A stretch of 64,000 nt of DNA from Paenibacillus sp. H1-7 (GCF_022354825.1 NZ_CP031168.1:7113501-7177500); one strand, 5' to 3'; numbered from the stretch's first letter, positions 41,401 to 49,282 are shown. Made by a program: numbers and translations. Notes: generated by a model not told the origin, from the sequence alone.

Positions 41401-43625
41401 CTGACGGCTCTGACCGATGTGAGTTCCGTCGCCTCAGCCGGTATGACGAAGGAGCCGCTATATACCGTACCCGACCCGGTATCTGCGGTTAAATCGACCG
41501 TCGCCGTTTGTGCGCCACCGGACCGGTCCTTGTAGCCGACAACGACCCTTAATTGCTGACCGGCGGTTCCGTAGGCATACAGCATGATGTCGCTGCCTGG
41601 AAACGGCTGGCCGTGAACGGTCTGCTCCGTATGCCAGGCCGCTTTCTGGATGTCGCCTCCAGGCGCCGTCTGACCGCACGACTCGAAGCATACGGAATAC
41701 ACAGCCGCGCCGTCCTGAATGTATAAAGCCTGGTTGCCGTTCGCGCCAATATCCGAGGAGGCCGACTTTCGGGCTCTGTTGCCTATCGGCTTGAACTCGC
41801 CTGTTTTCAGATCGATGCGCACAACCCCGGCATGAGAGTTAAACGGCGGTGAGGAGGAGCTGCCGAACGGATCGTAATTGTTGTAATCTACAACGACGTA
41901 CCGTCCGTCCGCGCTTAGTCTAGGCTTCTCCAGCGATATGCTCAAGCTGGAAGGAAAGTCGGCTGCGATGCGGTGAGTCCCGGAGCGGCGGTCCAAGACG
42001 GTCACGCGGCTTTCTTCGGACTCATAGTTGGCGGTATAAGCCAGCAAGCTTCCGTCTCGAGACAAATTCGGCAGCCACGCCCGTCTCTCCGTATTGTCTC
42101 CGTCCACTACCGGAATGTGCTCCAATACACCGGTATCTATGTTGTACAGGAATAAGCGGCTAAGCGTCCGGTCGTGTCCGCCCGGAATCAAATTCGTCGC
42201 ATCCGACGTGAAGGCGACGTACTTCCCGTCCCCGCTTAAGGCAGGCTGACCGCTGGCGGCATTCGCCTGCTGCTCTCCCGGTCCGGCGCTGATCCGCTTC
42301 GTCTCTTTCGTCGCCCGGTTGTATACGAACACATCCGACTGCCCGTTGGTGTCACCGCTCACAATGTCTGCCGAATCAGAGGAAAAGGCGACCCAATTCG
42401 CATCGTCGCTCAACGCTATCTCATTGGCTGAGCCGTTCATGTGAACCAGCGGCACGCGGATTCGCGAGGCCGTATCGTACAAGACCAGCTCGCTTTTCCC
42501 GCTGTCGTCCCTGCGAGATGAATAAACAGCATAACGGCCGTCCGCACTCAGGTTAATGACTCCGTATGCATCATACATGTCCGGGGCATCACCGATCCGG
42601 ATCGTCTTGCCGGTATCCATCCGGTGGAAGTAAAGACTGTAATCGGCTGCATCCGGCGGCGGCGAGCCCGGCGTTTCCAAATCCCGCTTAGCCGATCTGA
42701 ACGCTGCGGATAGGCCGTCACGGCTGATGACCGAATCCCAGAACCATTCTCTGCCTTCCGCAGTGTCCGTTGAGCTTGCGATTAAGGATGTATTTTTTTG
42801 AAAGCTCGCCGTAAGCTGATGATAGTAGCCTTCCGACTGGTTTCCCGCTTTATCGACGGAATATATTTCGTAGTCGACATAAGTCATTTCTGGAACATCC
42901 GTCTCCAAATGATAAGGAAGCTTCGTTTCTTTAACGGATTTACCGTCCTTGACCACCAGGTAATGATCCAGATCCGGGTCCGGGATATAGGTGCCTGATC
43001 CGTCCGGATTCAATACGGTAGGCGGCTTCCATTCCAGCTCGATTCGATCGTACGACGGATTCGTCCAAGAGAGCTCGTATGGGTAAGCCGGAGCGGTACG
43101 ATCTACCTCTACCCGCTCTATATTGGATTTGTCGCTGTTCACACCGTCCAGCTTGGCTGTCGCAGCAATCGAATAGGTTCCTTCCGAGGCAAGCGAAACC
43201 GGTACAGTGAACGGACCTGTTGCCGCCCCATATACACCGGTAACGACCGTGGAGCCGGCATCGAAATATGGTCCTCCGTTGAAGCTGAGCTGTACGGTCA
43301 CCGCAGCATTCAGCTTGGCCGAGCCCTTCACTTCAACAAAAGGCTGCTTGGTCAGCTCCGGCAGCGGCTCCAATACAGGAGGGTCCAGTGATAAGACAGG
43401 TGCTGCTAGCTGCTTCGGATTGTATACCGATTGGCTGACCGCAGCACCGTCCGTGCTCAGCTGCGCCACTTGTCTTGTAACCGTTCGTCCAACTCCTTCC
43501 ATGCCGTCTTGAATAGACCTCGGCATCGTATCTGCAGAAGCTGCCGTTCCGTTCGCATCCAAGGCCGGTGTAATCAATCCCCATAATAAACTCATAATGA
43601 CTACAAAAAGGGTTGCTCGTTTCAC
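35466..43625 (-). CDS. Giant multidomain S-layer-homology surface protein (2719 aa)
   Basis: Exported: signal peptide KRATLFVVIMSLLWGLITP, cleavage near ASA-DTM (residue 31). Order of domains: Ig-like region (about 85-200); a beta-propeller of WD40-like/TolB-type blades (about 270-600; LSADGRYAVYSSRRD, SDDANWVAFSSDSAD, LSGDGKYVAFTSDATN); carboxypeptidase-regulatory-like repeats (GNVEGTVTDPDGKPVAGVRV and others, about 900-1150); Ig-like blocks (about 1350-1480); a hydrophobic Gly-rich stretch (GLALVAGTLTLVIPPVGGVI, about 1785-1805); an acidic run (KKDDDDDDDKDDHDD, about 1845); three fibronectin III-like repeats (about 2020-2320); a GRGGGGGG linker; and three SLH domains at the C-terminus (FADLREHWSR, FSDVDAQAWY, FADGAAIATW), which should bind pyruvylated secondary cell-wall polymer. 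Start GTG 43625 precedes the signal peptide; the longer frame has no ribosome site. Confidence 0.88.
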   Translation of the reverse strand: MKRATLFVVIMSLLWGLITPALDANGTAASADTMPRSIQDGMEGVGRTVTRQVAQLSTDGAAVSQSVYNPKQLAAPVLSLDPPVLEPLPELTKQPFVEVKGSAKLNAAVTVQLSFNGGPYFDAGSTVVTGVYGAATGPFTVPVSLASEGTYSIAATAKLDGVNSDKSNIERVEVDRTAPAYPYELSWTNPSYDRIELEWKPPTVLNPDGSGTYIPDPDLDHYLVVKDGKSVKETKLPYHLETDVPEMTYVDYEIYSVDKAGNQSEGYYHQLTASFQKNTSLIASSTDTAEGREWFWDSVISRDGLSAAFRSAKRDLETPGSPPPDAADYSLYFHRMDTGKTIRIGDAPDMYDAYGVINLSADGRYAVYSSRRDDSGKSELVLYDTASRIRVPLVHMNGSANEIALSDDANWVAFSSDSADIVSGDTNGQSDVFVYNRATKETKRISAGPGEQQANAASGQPALSGDGKYVAFTSDATNLIPGGHDRTLSRLFLYNIDTGVLEHIPVVDGDNTERRAWLPNLSRDGSLLAYTANYESEESRVTVLDRRSGTHRIAADFPSSLSISLEKPRLSADGRYVVVDYNNYDPFGSSSSPPFNSHAGVVRIDLKTGEFKPIGNRARKSASSDIGANGNQALYIQDGAAVYSVCFESCGQTAPGGDIQKAAWHTEQTVHGQPFPGSDIMLYAYGTAGQQLRVVVGYKDRSGGAQTATVDLTADTGSGTVYSGSFVIPAEATELTSVRAVSKTDPSVYKDAASLPVPVAGKLNVKVQARPEYEPFLRGANIVLWSEAARQGNSAKLKDGMDVVIGLGAASDYTLRVIDTKGNLLLQQNGIVIERGKESALMVDALPSAELAVTVKSEDDGAVIGQAKVQLLDRNGSILSAVQTNFKGEAKFTGSFLTGDEVKLRVTAYSPYLNPSEDTLQLQPGLNTKPFSLEKETFGNVEGTVTDPDGKPVAGVRVVLTEPMGGRRVKDTVTDGQGRYSLRTNASTYWLQAEKILPPLLSTEKPVTVKMLPGQTVTADLQVIPQGPGRIELVTLMKPVDGDWQKIEMPDWRSAVHYGLTVKGGSPSFRYNTNGVTDNLLPVVGAPGEQVTVCMDGTEAGLQSACTEVTLDEYRSGTAELRLEEKGRITGRIAGETNYSGFYAYANTINGQRVGYFRGSTVDSSGRFSISLPQSGKVELLINLETWPTNRGRSSYSKFVDVAEGQLLDLGDILMPSGELFYGKPDNGLNVLEMTAAPGSTVTLRGSYKLPYTNRVSLAGGYLGIEVPAGTELVPGSVMLKGVPVEPVPGSEGSGMWKVPIGTITARELVAFSYRLKLDPNASNDVMARVHIGYDDAQGVKQELLGISWIRLEQLTLEAPKRTTEHTIKVSGRAPAGQTVSVYADDQLVGQTQSTPGGLWYSSVTLPPKPEKGVWSKGSSTYVLRAQAQAEAGTAGNTAPSKTAAVTVDSGYTAIKNIVMRQPEGSRVSINPAEGVARFPFVIVPSMPIFFELESNAPELITNVKVRLGDVEIPAFYNKEDGKFHAMMQPVSYMGSGLYVTYDEKPKAFEKGPVPTEEDWKAEQARMTDVWRNAAYELLDEQSGEQPFTDEVTPADDGFVHSPTLKIKYNMDGKEELGYFRLSAKAASGNFGGGKKYRDVKTRVNEEAGIIEMEATIDASLLMGDAAAPIRALLGPAAAAEAGGITVKSTFRVGGALFNLSKYVTDGLDFAEYADQLIEFQDYVIATECHSPTVNHYLRQTERLFNQAKRNLIVKNATTGLALVAGTLTLVIPPVGGVIIGGVLGVMGYIAKSSWQDELDKLKADFEKEKQWRDDMAEAGAIDRCDKKDDDDDDDKDDHDDNRPGDDDKVADPAWIYDPSGYVYETLPENRLEGVTTTILKKNDENGAWELWDSDWYGQSNPLVTDGQGKYGWDVPEGKWQVLYEKDGYLPARSPELTVLPPHLDVNIPMKSLEPPRVTVADAVYGTGVRVRFSKYMLADSLTKDSIIVETTDGERIEGTVEPAGAVKDAENQLVSRQFRWIPSGVVTAGKEYKVTVAGWVNSYAKVSMEQDYSATVTMKPSGTPSAEAAEQLKTTAGRKQLGVHWKGMESLDAGKLKLYWRVKGSSAAYAGPVELDSGQNEYLLGGLLPGTTYELKLAAASADGTAESAGITAEGTTIQEDPLIVDTTPAAEVAQAAVQPGTSALTVSWTDPGDADLRNVLVSWKKRTDVRYGKPVDVDPGVGTLRIDGLESSTEYQVRIMTSDRISNLSQGITLDARTKGTEPEPDRTPPQEVSSPSVNYATSEGFTVKWTDPADADLKEIRISVKKQGEAFGTDIAVPKGTYQYSFTGLQADTGYQVRLVTADLSGNLSAGVAVDARTAAKSRGRGGGGGGTTVPPVEQGPAANVVELSPKAGEWSGYEQRIRFRYEEGTFPAGSRMNVHKVETGPEPAGYEAYSEAFRLQLESGTMGKPLQLSLHYDPVKHADFDVRKLGIYRKEESGISGGWTYIGGIANSAEGMITARVAQPGTYAVMAYGRPFADLREHWSRRDVQVLISRHLIDGMTEQTFEPEQPMTRAQFTKLLVEMTASREAVAGNGTGVKLAPLTEAPFSDVDAQAWYAPYIAWAKQKGLVEGSDGLFRPDDVLTRQELAALIVRALGLEAQAQSEAKALAEAGAVPGFADGAAIATWAAGYVETARKQGLMDGVAEGRFAPELTASRAQGAVLILRAMERLGLVGK

Positions 43626-43683
43626 GACGATATCACTCTTTCTACCAAAAATTGATTTCCGCTTCGCTGCACTTATCCGGCTC

Positions 43684-43890
43684 TTACGATGAATACAGCC
43701 GATGCGAACGGATAAGCACGAACCATGGCGCGCGGTCGAGCTCTTTATCCATACAGCGGCAATGATGGGCTTGATCGCCGTCTCTATGATATGCTGCAAA
43801 AACGGATGGTAAGACTGCGATCACGCAAACCGCCAAGAAACATGCAATCGAAAGCTTGATGCTCTTACTGACCTCGATGAGCTCCTTCAT
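43684..43890 (-). CDS. Small single-helix membrane or exported peptide, unknown
   Basis: A 68-residue frame beginning MKELIEVSKSIKLSIACFLA and continuing VCVIAVLPSVFAAYHRDGDQ; it has one hydrophobic helix with a possible AFA-like cleavage site (VFAA), then a Cys/His-rich short tail (AHHCRCMDKELDRAPW). AGGAGG lies eleven bases upstream. It starts four bases after the VOC gene and ends 58 bases before the giant surface protein start, all on one strand, so it could be a leader or helper for that protein. No family is recognised and the coding potential is modest. Confidence 0.45.
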   Translation of the reverse strand: MKELIEVSKSIKLSIACFLAVCVIAVLPSVFAAYHRDGDQAHHCRCMDKELDRAPWFVLIRSHRLYSS

Positions 43891-43894
43891 GGAT

Positions 43895-44380
43895 TTAACG
43901 TCCTCCTTCAAAACGCCGCTGCTGCAATTCATAGCTGTTATTCGGTCTTCCTTCTCCTAGCCATGACCATTCCACAGCAGGTTCCGGCGCGTACGGGCCA
44001 AGCGCCTGGTCCGTAAATTCATCCGGCCAGGTAACCTCGATCCGGTTTCCTTCCGGGTCGTTGAACTGAATCGATACTCCGTGGGAGCCCCTATAGGGAC
44101 CGCGTATCGGAATGCCCCGCGCATTCACCTTGTGCCAGAGCTCCTTCAGCACAGCGAGCGAGCTCGCGTAGACCCCCATTTGGACAGAACGGGGATCGCC
44201 GACAATGCTTAAGTCATAATGTACCGCGTTCCGTTCGAATGCCAGCAGCGATGTTTCCCAAGACTCATCCGACCCTACGAGCTTCATATCGAACATCGTT
44301 TGATAAAAAGTTATCAGCCTCTCTCTGTCTCGGGCGTATAGTGCAGCACTGCCCAAGCGAAAATGTCGGTCATCGTTCAT
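43895..44380 (-). CDS. VOC-family (glyoxalase/bleomycin resistance-like) protein
   Basis: A 161-residue protein with two beta-alpha-beta-beta-beta modules. LGSAALYARDRERLITFYQT opens module one; GVSIQFNDPEGNRIEVTWPD, with the E of NRIEV as metal ligand, ends module two. HYDLSIV in the middle supplies a His. Members include dioxygenases, glyoxalases and antibiotic-binding proteins; nothing here picks one. It lies divergently from the large LuxR-type regulator at 44577 and upstream of the small peptide and SLH protein genes on the same strand. Confidence 0.8.
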   Translation of the reverse strand: MNDDRHFRLGSAALYARDRERLITFYQTMFDMKLVGSDESWETSLLAFERNAVHYDLSIVGDPRSVQMGVYASSLAVLKELWHKVNARGIPIRGPYRGSHGVSIQFNDPEGNRIEVTWPDEFTDQALGPYAPEPAVEWSWLGEGRPNNSYELQQRRFEGGR

Positions 44381-44576
44381 CCGTTCCTGCCTCCTTTAAT
44401 TTCCATCTAAGAGTACCATTTCGCCAATTGGCGTATAAGTATCCCAACAGATACAAATGTGGTATACGAAGGGATACCCCTCGGCCAATAATCGGTATAT
44501 CATCCCGCACGGAAACAAGTTAAAATAGGAAAATAACGGATTTTTCCATCGAAAATAGTCCAGGCGGGTGATAACT

Positions 44577-46622
44577 ATGGAAGACACAAGGCTCGAGGAG
44601 CTGGAGAGCCGATTGCTGGTGGGGCGTAAGCAGGAGCTGACGGCCTTTCTTGAGGTATGGAACGATTCCGCCCGCTCTACAAAAATAGTGAACCTATACG
44701 GAACGGCAGGGATCGGCAAAAGCTTTCTTCTTGACGAATTTCAAAGACAGGCTCGCGCAAGGGAAGGCCAATGTGTAACGATAGACAGCGACGGCTTCGT
44801 CAAAACTCCGCAAGCGTTTTGCGGGCATATTCTCGATGCGCTAAGGTATGACGGCAGCGACCGTACGGACGAATCGCAGCTCCCCAACGCATGCGTACAG
44901 TTTCTTAACAAGCTGGCTTCGTCGCAGCGGATTCTTTTGCAGATCGATGTATACGAGCGGATGGAAAGTATGGACCAATGGCTGCGCGACTTTTTTCTCA
45001 AGCAGCTGGATCCCCATATTCTGATCGTCATAGCCGGCAGATACCCGCTTACCGAACCGTGGTATTTGTCCCCTGCCTGGAGGCAGCTTATCCTGCGCAT
45101 GCCGTTGACCGATCTCGACTACCCGTCGGTGGAGCGTTATGCGGAATACAGCCACGTGAGTGACCGCGATAGCGTCGAGCGCATTTGGCGCTACTCGAGC
45201 GGCCATCCTTTGACCATGTCGCTGGTTACCTTCATTCTGAGCCAGTCCGGTTCCAAGGAAGCGATTCCGGGTGACGAGAGTACGCTGCCTTATCTTGTGA
45301 ATCAATGGCTCCGGGAGGTACCGGGAGATTATATGCGACCTTTTGTCGAGGCCGCTTCCGTTCTCCGGCATTTTAATCAGGAAAGCTTGTCGTTCGTCAT
45401 GGGACGGGAGATCACTGCTTCGGAGTTTTATCAATTAATCCGATTCTCCTTTATCCGCAAAGCAGACCGGGGATGGACCGTGCATGCATTAATGAGGGAT
45501 GCGATCCAAAGAGAGCTTCTTTCCAGAACCCCTTCGGTATATGAGGCAATTAAAAGCAAGGCCTTGCAATATTATTATGATAGGCTTGTCGACACGGGCA
45601 GCCAGTCTCCGAATGCGCGGGAAGCCGTTGAATTGATGTATTACATCGGCGATGCTCTGATCCGGGCGTTCATGAACTGGTTCGAGCTGTCTCCGAGACA
45701 TTTTGAAACGGCAGGCGTTGGATATAAAGAGGAGCTGGAGGCTTATGTCCGCAGGCGGCAAGAAACAGCCAAGGATACCCGGATCGAGCTATTCGATCCT
45801 TATACGAACCGGGTTTTTGAATTTTTCATATCGGCAGCGGAATCGCGCTTTACCGTTCAATCACTCGATTTTGACGCGCTGTTCGGCTTGGGATATGACG
45901 TTGTACGGACGATGAGGGATGCGGCGGGCGAGATGATCGGGCTCGCTGTCATCATTCCGATCAACAGCAGGACCTTGCCTTATTTGCAGCAGGCTCCCAG
46001 GTCGTCGGCCTATTTCGGCAGCTTGCCGCCGGACCTGCACAAGCGGCTGTCCGTTCCTGCGTATACACGGGCTGGCTGGTTTATCGAAACGATAGACACC
46101 GTCGATTTCGGGGATGCAGCTCAGCAGACAGCCATCGGCCATTTGCTGCATTCGTTGATTTTTACAGGCGAATTTATTGTAGAATCTCCCGCTCCGTTTC
46201 CTTATTTCATAGAAGCTCATAAAAGCCTCGGCTTCGAAACGGCACATCACGGCAGCCACCGAAATTATGACGGCGTGACGCAAACCAATACGTTCGTAAT
46301 CGATATGCAGGACGAGCGGATCGTCAGCTATATTCATAGAATGCTGAAGCTAACCGGCCAGCAAAGCATTATACGGCATAGCGATCTGCTCCATGACGAT
46401 CCGCCTGCCCCGGAGCCGGATGAAGATCCGATTCTGAAACGGAACGATCTGACCGTTCGCGAGAAGGAGGTCGCCAAGCTTTTGGAAAAGGGATATACGA
46501 ATGTGGAAATTGCGGCGGCTCTCTACATTAGCGAAGTGACCGTGAAAAAGCATATGAAATCGATGCTCGGCAAGCTGCAGGCGACGAATCGTACCCAGCT
46601 GCTCAAGAAGCTGCTGGATTGA
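44577..46622 (+). CDS. STAND-type ATPase transcriptional regulator with LuxR HTH
   Basis: A 681-residue regulator. Residues about 38-55 hold Walker A (NLYGTAGIGKSFLLDEF), with ILLQIDVYERME as a Walker B-like strand and HILIVIAGRYPL after it. A winged-helix and mixed helical region follows (about 240-330), then a central domain without clear motif (about 370-590), then a C-terminal LuxR HTH (LTVREKEVAKLLEKGYTNVE, SEVTVKKHMKSMLGKL). This matches the MalT/LAL design in which ligand and ATP binding trigger multimerisation, but the usual TPR region is replaced by something else. ATG 44577 is used; AGGCGG lies nine bases before. It is divergent from the VOC gene. Confidence 0.87.
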   Translation: MEDTRLEELESRLLVGRKQELTAFLEVWNDSARSTKIVNLYGTAGIGKSFLLDEFQRQARAREGQCVTIDSDGFVKTPQAFCGHILDALRYDGSDRTDESQLPNACVQFLNKLASSQRILLQIDVYERMESMDQWLRDFFLKQLDPHILIVIAGRYPLTEPWYLSPAWRQLILRMPLTDLDYPSVERYAEYSHVSDRDSVERIWRYSSGHPLTMSLVTFILSQSGSKEAIPGDESTLPYLVNQWLREVPGDYMRPFVEAASVLRHFNQESLSFVMGREITASEFYQLIRFSFIRKADRGWTVHALMRDAIQRELLSRTPSVYEAIKSKALQYYYDRLVDTGSQSPNAREAVELMYYIGDALIRAFMNWFELSPRHFETAGVGYKEELEAYVRRRQETAKDTRIELFDPYTNRVFEFFISAAESRFTVQSLDFDALFGLGYDVVRTMRDAAGEMIGLAVIIPINSRTLPYLQQAPRSSAYFGSLPPDLHKRLSVPAYTRAGWFIETIDTVDFGDAAQQTAIGHLLHSLIFTGEFIVESPAPFPYFIEAHKSLGFETAHHGSHRNYDGVTQTNTFVIDMQDERIVSYIHRMLKLTGQQSIIRHSDLLHDDPPAPEPDEDPILKRNDLTVREKEVAKLLEKGYTNVEIAAALYISEVTVKKHMKSMLGKLQATNRTQLLKKLLD

Positions 46623-46707
46623 CAGCCTGGACACCGCCGAAACTTAAGGCTTCAGATGGATGCATAAGCAGCCGGTTTGTGGTATTCTAAGAAAGTTATT
46701 TCTTACG

Positions 46708-46721
46708 CGAACATATGTACT
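46708..46721. promoter_or_regulatory. LexA-box-like sequence before the YdjM-type gene
   Basis: CGAACATATGTACT differs at two positions from the Firmicutes LexA consensus CGAACRNRYGTTYG and lies 43 bases before the start. Confidence 0.35.
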
Positions 46722-46763
46722 TATGTCGTAATGGCATCTTAGAAGAACCGGAGGTTTCTCATC

Positions 46764-47267
46764 ATGCTTCAACGAACACACAGCACTGCGGGCGTACTGG
46801 CGGCCGAATGCGTCCTTCTGTATTACGACGTCCCTTTATGGTCGTGGGAGACGGCGGGAGCGCTGCTGCTCGGCTGCTTTGCCGGACCGCTTGCGGATAT
46901 CGATAAGCCCGGCTCCGTCATGGCCAAATTGTTTTTCCCGCTGTCCGCTTTGCTCAAACTATTGAAAATTCATCACCGCACGCTGACTCATTCCATTATT
47001 TTCATGGCATTGATCGCGATGGCAGCCTCGCCGATACCAGAGCTGTATTATTGGACCTTTGTGCTGGCATACGCCTCCCATCCGCTCATCGACCTGCTCA
47101 ACGAGCAAGGAGTAGCGCTCTTCTGGCCCATTCGCAAAAAAGTCCGCCTGCTCCCCAAATTTGTAGCCATCGATACCGGATCGAAGACGGAAGCTTTGTT
47201 CTGCTTCGTGCTCCTCTGCGTTTGCATCTGGCTTCCGGTGCGCAGCTTGTGGATGGACTGGTTTTGA
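46764..47267 (+). CDS. Membrane-bound metal-dependent hydrolase, YdjM family
   Basis: A 167-residue membrane protein. AGPLADIDKPGS (about 40-51), IHHRTLTHSIIF (about 68-79) and YASHPLIDLLNEQG (about 100-113) supply the Asp/His set of the YdjM/DUF457 family, likely a metal site on the inner membrane. Four hydrophobic helices surround them. The later motif LFWPIRKKVRLLPKF is common in the family. In Escherichia coli ydjM is LexA-controlled; a LexA-like site is found upstream here but is weak. CGGAGGTTTCTCATC precedes the ATG. It ends in a strong bidirectional terminator. Confidence 0.88.
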   Translation: MLQRTHSTAGVLAAECVLLYYDVPLWSWETAGALLLGCFAGPLADIDKPGSVMAKLFFPLSALLKLLKIHHRTLTHSIIFMALIAMAASPIPELYYWTFVLAYASHPLIDLLNEQGVALFWPIRKKVRLLPKFVAIDTGSKTEALFCFVLLCVCIWLPVRSLWMDWF

Positions 47268-47281
47268 AGCTTGGAACGAAA

Positions 47282-47337
47282 AATAAGCCTAGCCGACAAG
47301 AGTCCATGGCTCCTATCGGCTAGGCTTATTCTTTTTT
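47282..47337. terminator. Bidirectional terminator
   Basis: AATAAGCCTAGCCGA and TCGGCTAGGCTTATT arms (15 bp, perfect) followed by CTTTTTT on the + strand. It separates the YdjM-type gene from the convergent sulfonate transport operon. Confidence 0.88.
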
Positions 47338-47365
47338 CCGTTCATGGCTGGCTTCGGGCCAAAGA

Positions 47366-48427
47366 TTATTTCGCCGTCGCTTTAATAAATGGATCGGTCA
47401 TCAGGAATTTGTCCGCCGGAATAACTTCCTTCAGATTACCGTTTTGTACGAACAGCTTTTCCAAATTCTCGTACCATTTCTTCGCCGTGCCGTCCTTGAA
47501 CGCATCGGCGATTTTTTTATTGTCGAGCCATTCGAGCGAATCCAGCTGCAGCTTCAACGATTCCTCCGGCACCTGCGTATAGGCGGCCGTCATTTTAATC
47601 GCTTCCTCTTTATTTTGCAGCTTGTAGTCGGTCGTCTTGGCAATCGCTTTCAGAAATTTCTCCACCAAATCCGGCTTCTCCTGCAAAAACTTCGGATTGA
47701 CTACCCAGCTCGCCGGGAATATATATTCCGGGAAAAAGTCGCTGTTATCGCCCAGCTTCACCATATTTTCTTTGCCGACCTGCTTCTCGATCTCGAGCGT
47801 ATACGGAGACCAGATCGCCACCGCGTCGACTTTATTGGCTACATAAGCGGAAACCGCGCCGGCTACGTCCATGTTGACGATGTTCACATCGCTCGGCTTC
47901 AGGCCGCCTTTCTCCAAGCCTAGGTTGAGCACCATCTCCCCGGACGTCCCTTTAGGCACGCCTACGGTTTTTCCTTTCAAGTCGGCCCATGTCTTGATTC
48001 CCGACTTTTTCGTTGCGAACACCATGTCGCTTTTGCCCAGGCTGACAATGTTAATGATGTGCCCTTTGCCTTGCGCCGCGAGGAATGTAGCTCCAGGACC
48101 GATGTAGGCAATATCGATGTCGCCCGAAGCCATGGCCTGGAATTCCGGAGGGCCGCTCAAAAATTTGACCGCATTGACGTTGATGCCGGCTTCCTTGAAG
48201 AAGCCCTTCTCTTCGCCGATAACGATCGGCGTCGCTCCGTTCATATCAGGCATGTAGGCGACGTTAATCGTTGGCGTCTTGCCCGCCGGCTTATTCGGCT
48301 CGGGAGCTTGAGCCGGGGAAGAAGCATTGCCTCCGCCTCCCGGGGAGCACGCTGAAACCGCCATGACCGTACCAAGTACGGCGGCAAGAACGGACAACCG
48401 GAATGTTGATTTACGTTTCAACAACAT
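47366..48427 (-). CDS. ABC transporter substrate-binding lipoprotein, sulfonate/nitrate/taurine type
   Basis: A 353-residue lipoprotein; signal peptide with lipobox near AVSACSPGG. The mature domain is of the SsuA/TauA/NMT1 group: NVAYMPDMNGATPIVIGEEK, FFKEAGINVNAVKFLSGPPE, ASGDIDIAYIGPGATFLAAQ, KGKTVGVPKGTSGE, and VDAVAIWSPYTLEIEKQVG. It would capture an organosulfur (or related) anion outside the membrane. It is the last gene of the operon sulfatase-permease-ATPase-binding protein on the minus strand; the sulfatase suggests a sulfate ester or sulfonate as ligand. AGGAGAGGG precedes the ATG. Confidence 0.9.
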   Translation of the reverse strand: MLLKRKSTFRLSVLAAVLGTVMAVSACSPGGGGNASSPAQAPEPNKPAGKTPTINVAYMPDMNGATPIVIGEEKGFFKEAGINVNAVKFLSGPPEFQAMASGDIDIAYIGPGATFLAAQGKGHIINIVSLGKSDMVFATKKSGIKTWADLKGKTVGVPKGTSGEMVLNLGLEKGGLKPSDVNIVNMDVAGAVSAYVANKVDAVAIWSPYTLEIEKQVGKENMVKLGDNSDFFPEYIFPASWVVNPKFLQEKPDLVEKFLKAIAKTTDYKLQNKEEAIKMTAAYTQVPEESLKLQLDSLEWLDNKKIADAFKDGTAKKWYENLEKLFVQNGNLKEVIPADKFLMTDPFIKATAK

Positions 48428-48454
48428 AAAGACCCTCTCCTTTTATACGTGCGA

Positions 48455-49282
48455 TTATTTTGCCACTTCCAGGTATTCCCGATACACCTTCGACCAGATT
48501 TCGTTCTTGATGCGGACGAACCGCTCATCCAGCTTCGTCGCCTGATCTCTCGGATAAGGAATGTCGACGTCGATAATTTCCTTGATCCGGCCGGGCCGGG
48601 CGCTCATAATGATCACCCTCTGCGCCAGGATCACCGCTTCTTCCACATCGTGCGTGATGAAAAAGCAGGTCTTTTTCTCGGTCTGCCATGTTTTGAGCAG
48701 CTCCTCCTGCAGCTGGGCGCGGGTTTGGGCATCCAGCGCTCCGAACGGCTCATCCATCAGAAGCACCGCAGGCTGCACCGCGTAGGCACGGGCAATCGCC
48801 ACGCGCTGCTTCATCCCGCCCGACAGCTCCTTCGGGTAAGCGTTCGCGAAATCCTTAAGCCCGACGATTTCCAAATACCGCTCTGCCGTCTCCTTGCGCT
48901 CCTGCTTGCTTAAGCCGCGCAGCTTCAAGCCGAACTCGACGTTTTTCAATACCGTTTTCCATGGAAACAGCGCATACTGCTGGAATACGACTCCGCGTTC
49001 CTTCCCCGGACCCTTCACCTCGACGCCGTCCACCTTCACCGATCCGGAGGTCTTATCCTCCAGGCCCGCAATAATGTTGAGCAGTGTCGTTTTGCCGCAG
49101 CCGCTCGGGCCTACGACGCAGACGAATTCGTTTTGATTAATGGTCAAATCCGTGTTTTGCAGCGCGGTGACGTCCCCATTGCGGCCTTTATAAATTTTGG
49201 ACAAGCCGGCGATTTCGATTTTGGGCTGTTTCACGGCTTCCATGGCTTGTGCTGCTTCTAGGCGTTGCGTACTTCCTGCCAT
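48455..49282 (-). CDS. ABC transporter ATP-binding protein, SsuB/TauB type
   Basis: A 275-residue ATPase. Walker A is VVGPSGCGKTTLLNIIAG, Q-loop VVFQQYALFPWKTV, signature ELSGGMKQRVAIARAY, Walker B AVLLMDEPFGALDAQTRAQL, H-loop TCFFITHDVEEAV. The YALFPWKTV sequence after the Q-loop is typical of the nitrate/sulfonate/taurine import group. ATG 49282 has AGGAGG eight bases before; it overlaps the permease end by 25 bases. A later ATG (49243) is less well placed. It energises the permease encoded just upstream. Confidence 0.93.
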   Translation of the reverse strand: MAGSTQRLEAAQAMEAVKQPKIEIAGLSKIYKGRNGDVTALQNTDLTINQNEFVCVVGPSGCGKTTLLNIIAGLEDKTSGSVKVDGVEVKGPGKERGVVFQQYALFPWKTVLKNVEFGLKLRGLSKQERKETAERYLEIVGLKDFANAYPKELSGGMKQRVAIARAYAVQPAVLLMDEPFGALDAQTRAQLQEELLKTWQTEKKTCFFITHDVEEAVILAQRVIIMSARPGRIKEIIDVDIPYPRDQATKLDERFVRIKNEIWSKVYREYLEVAK

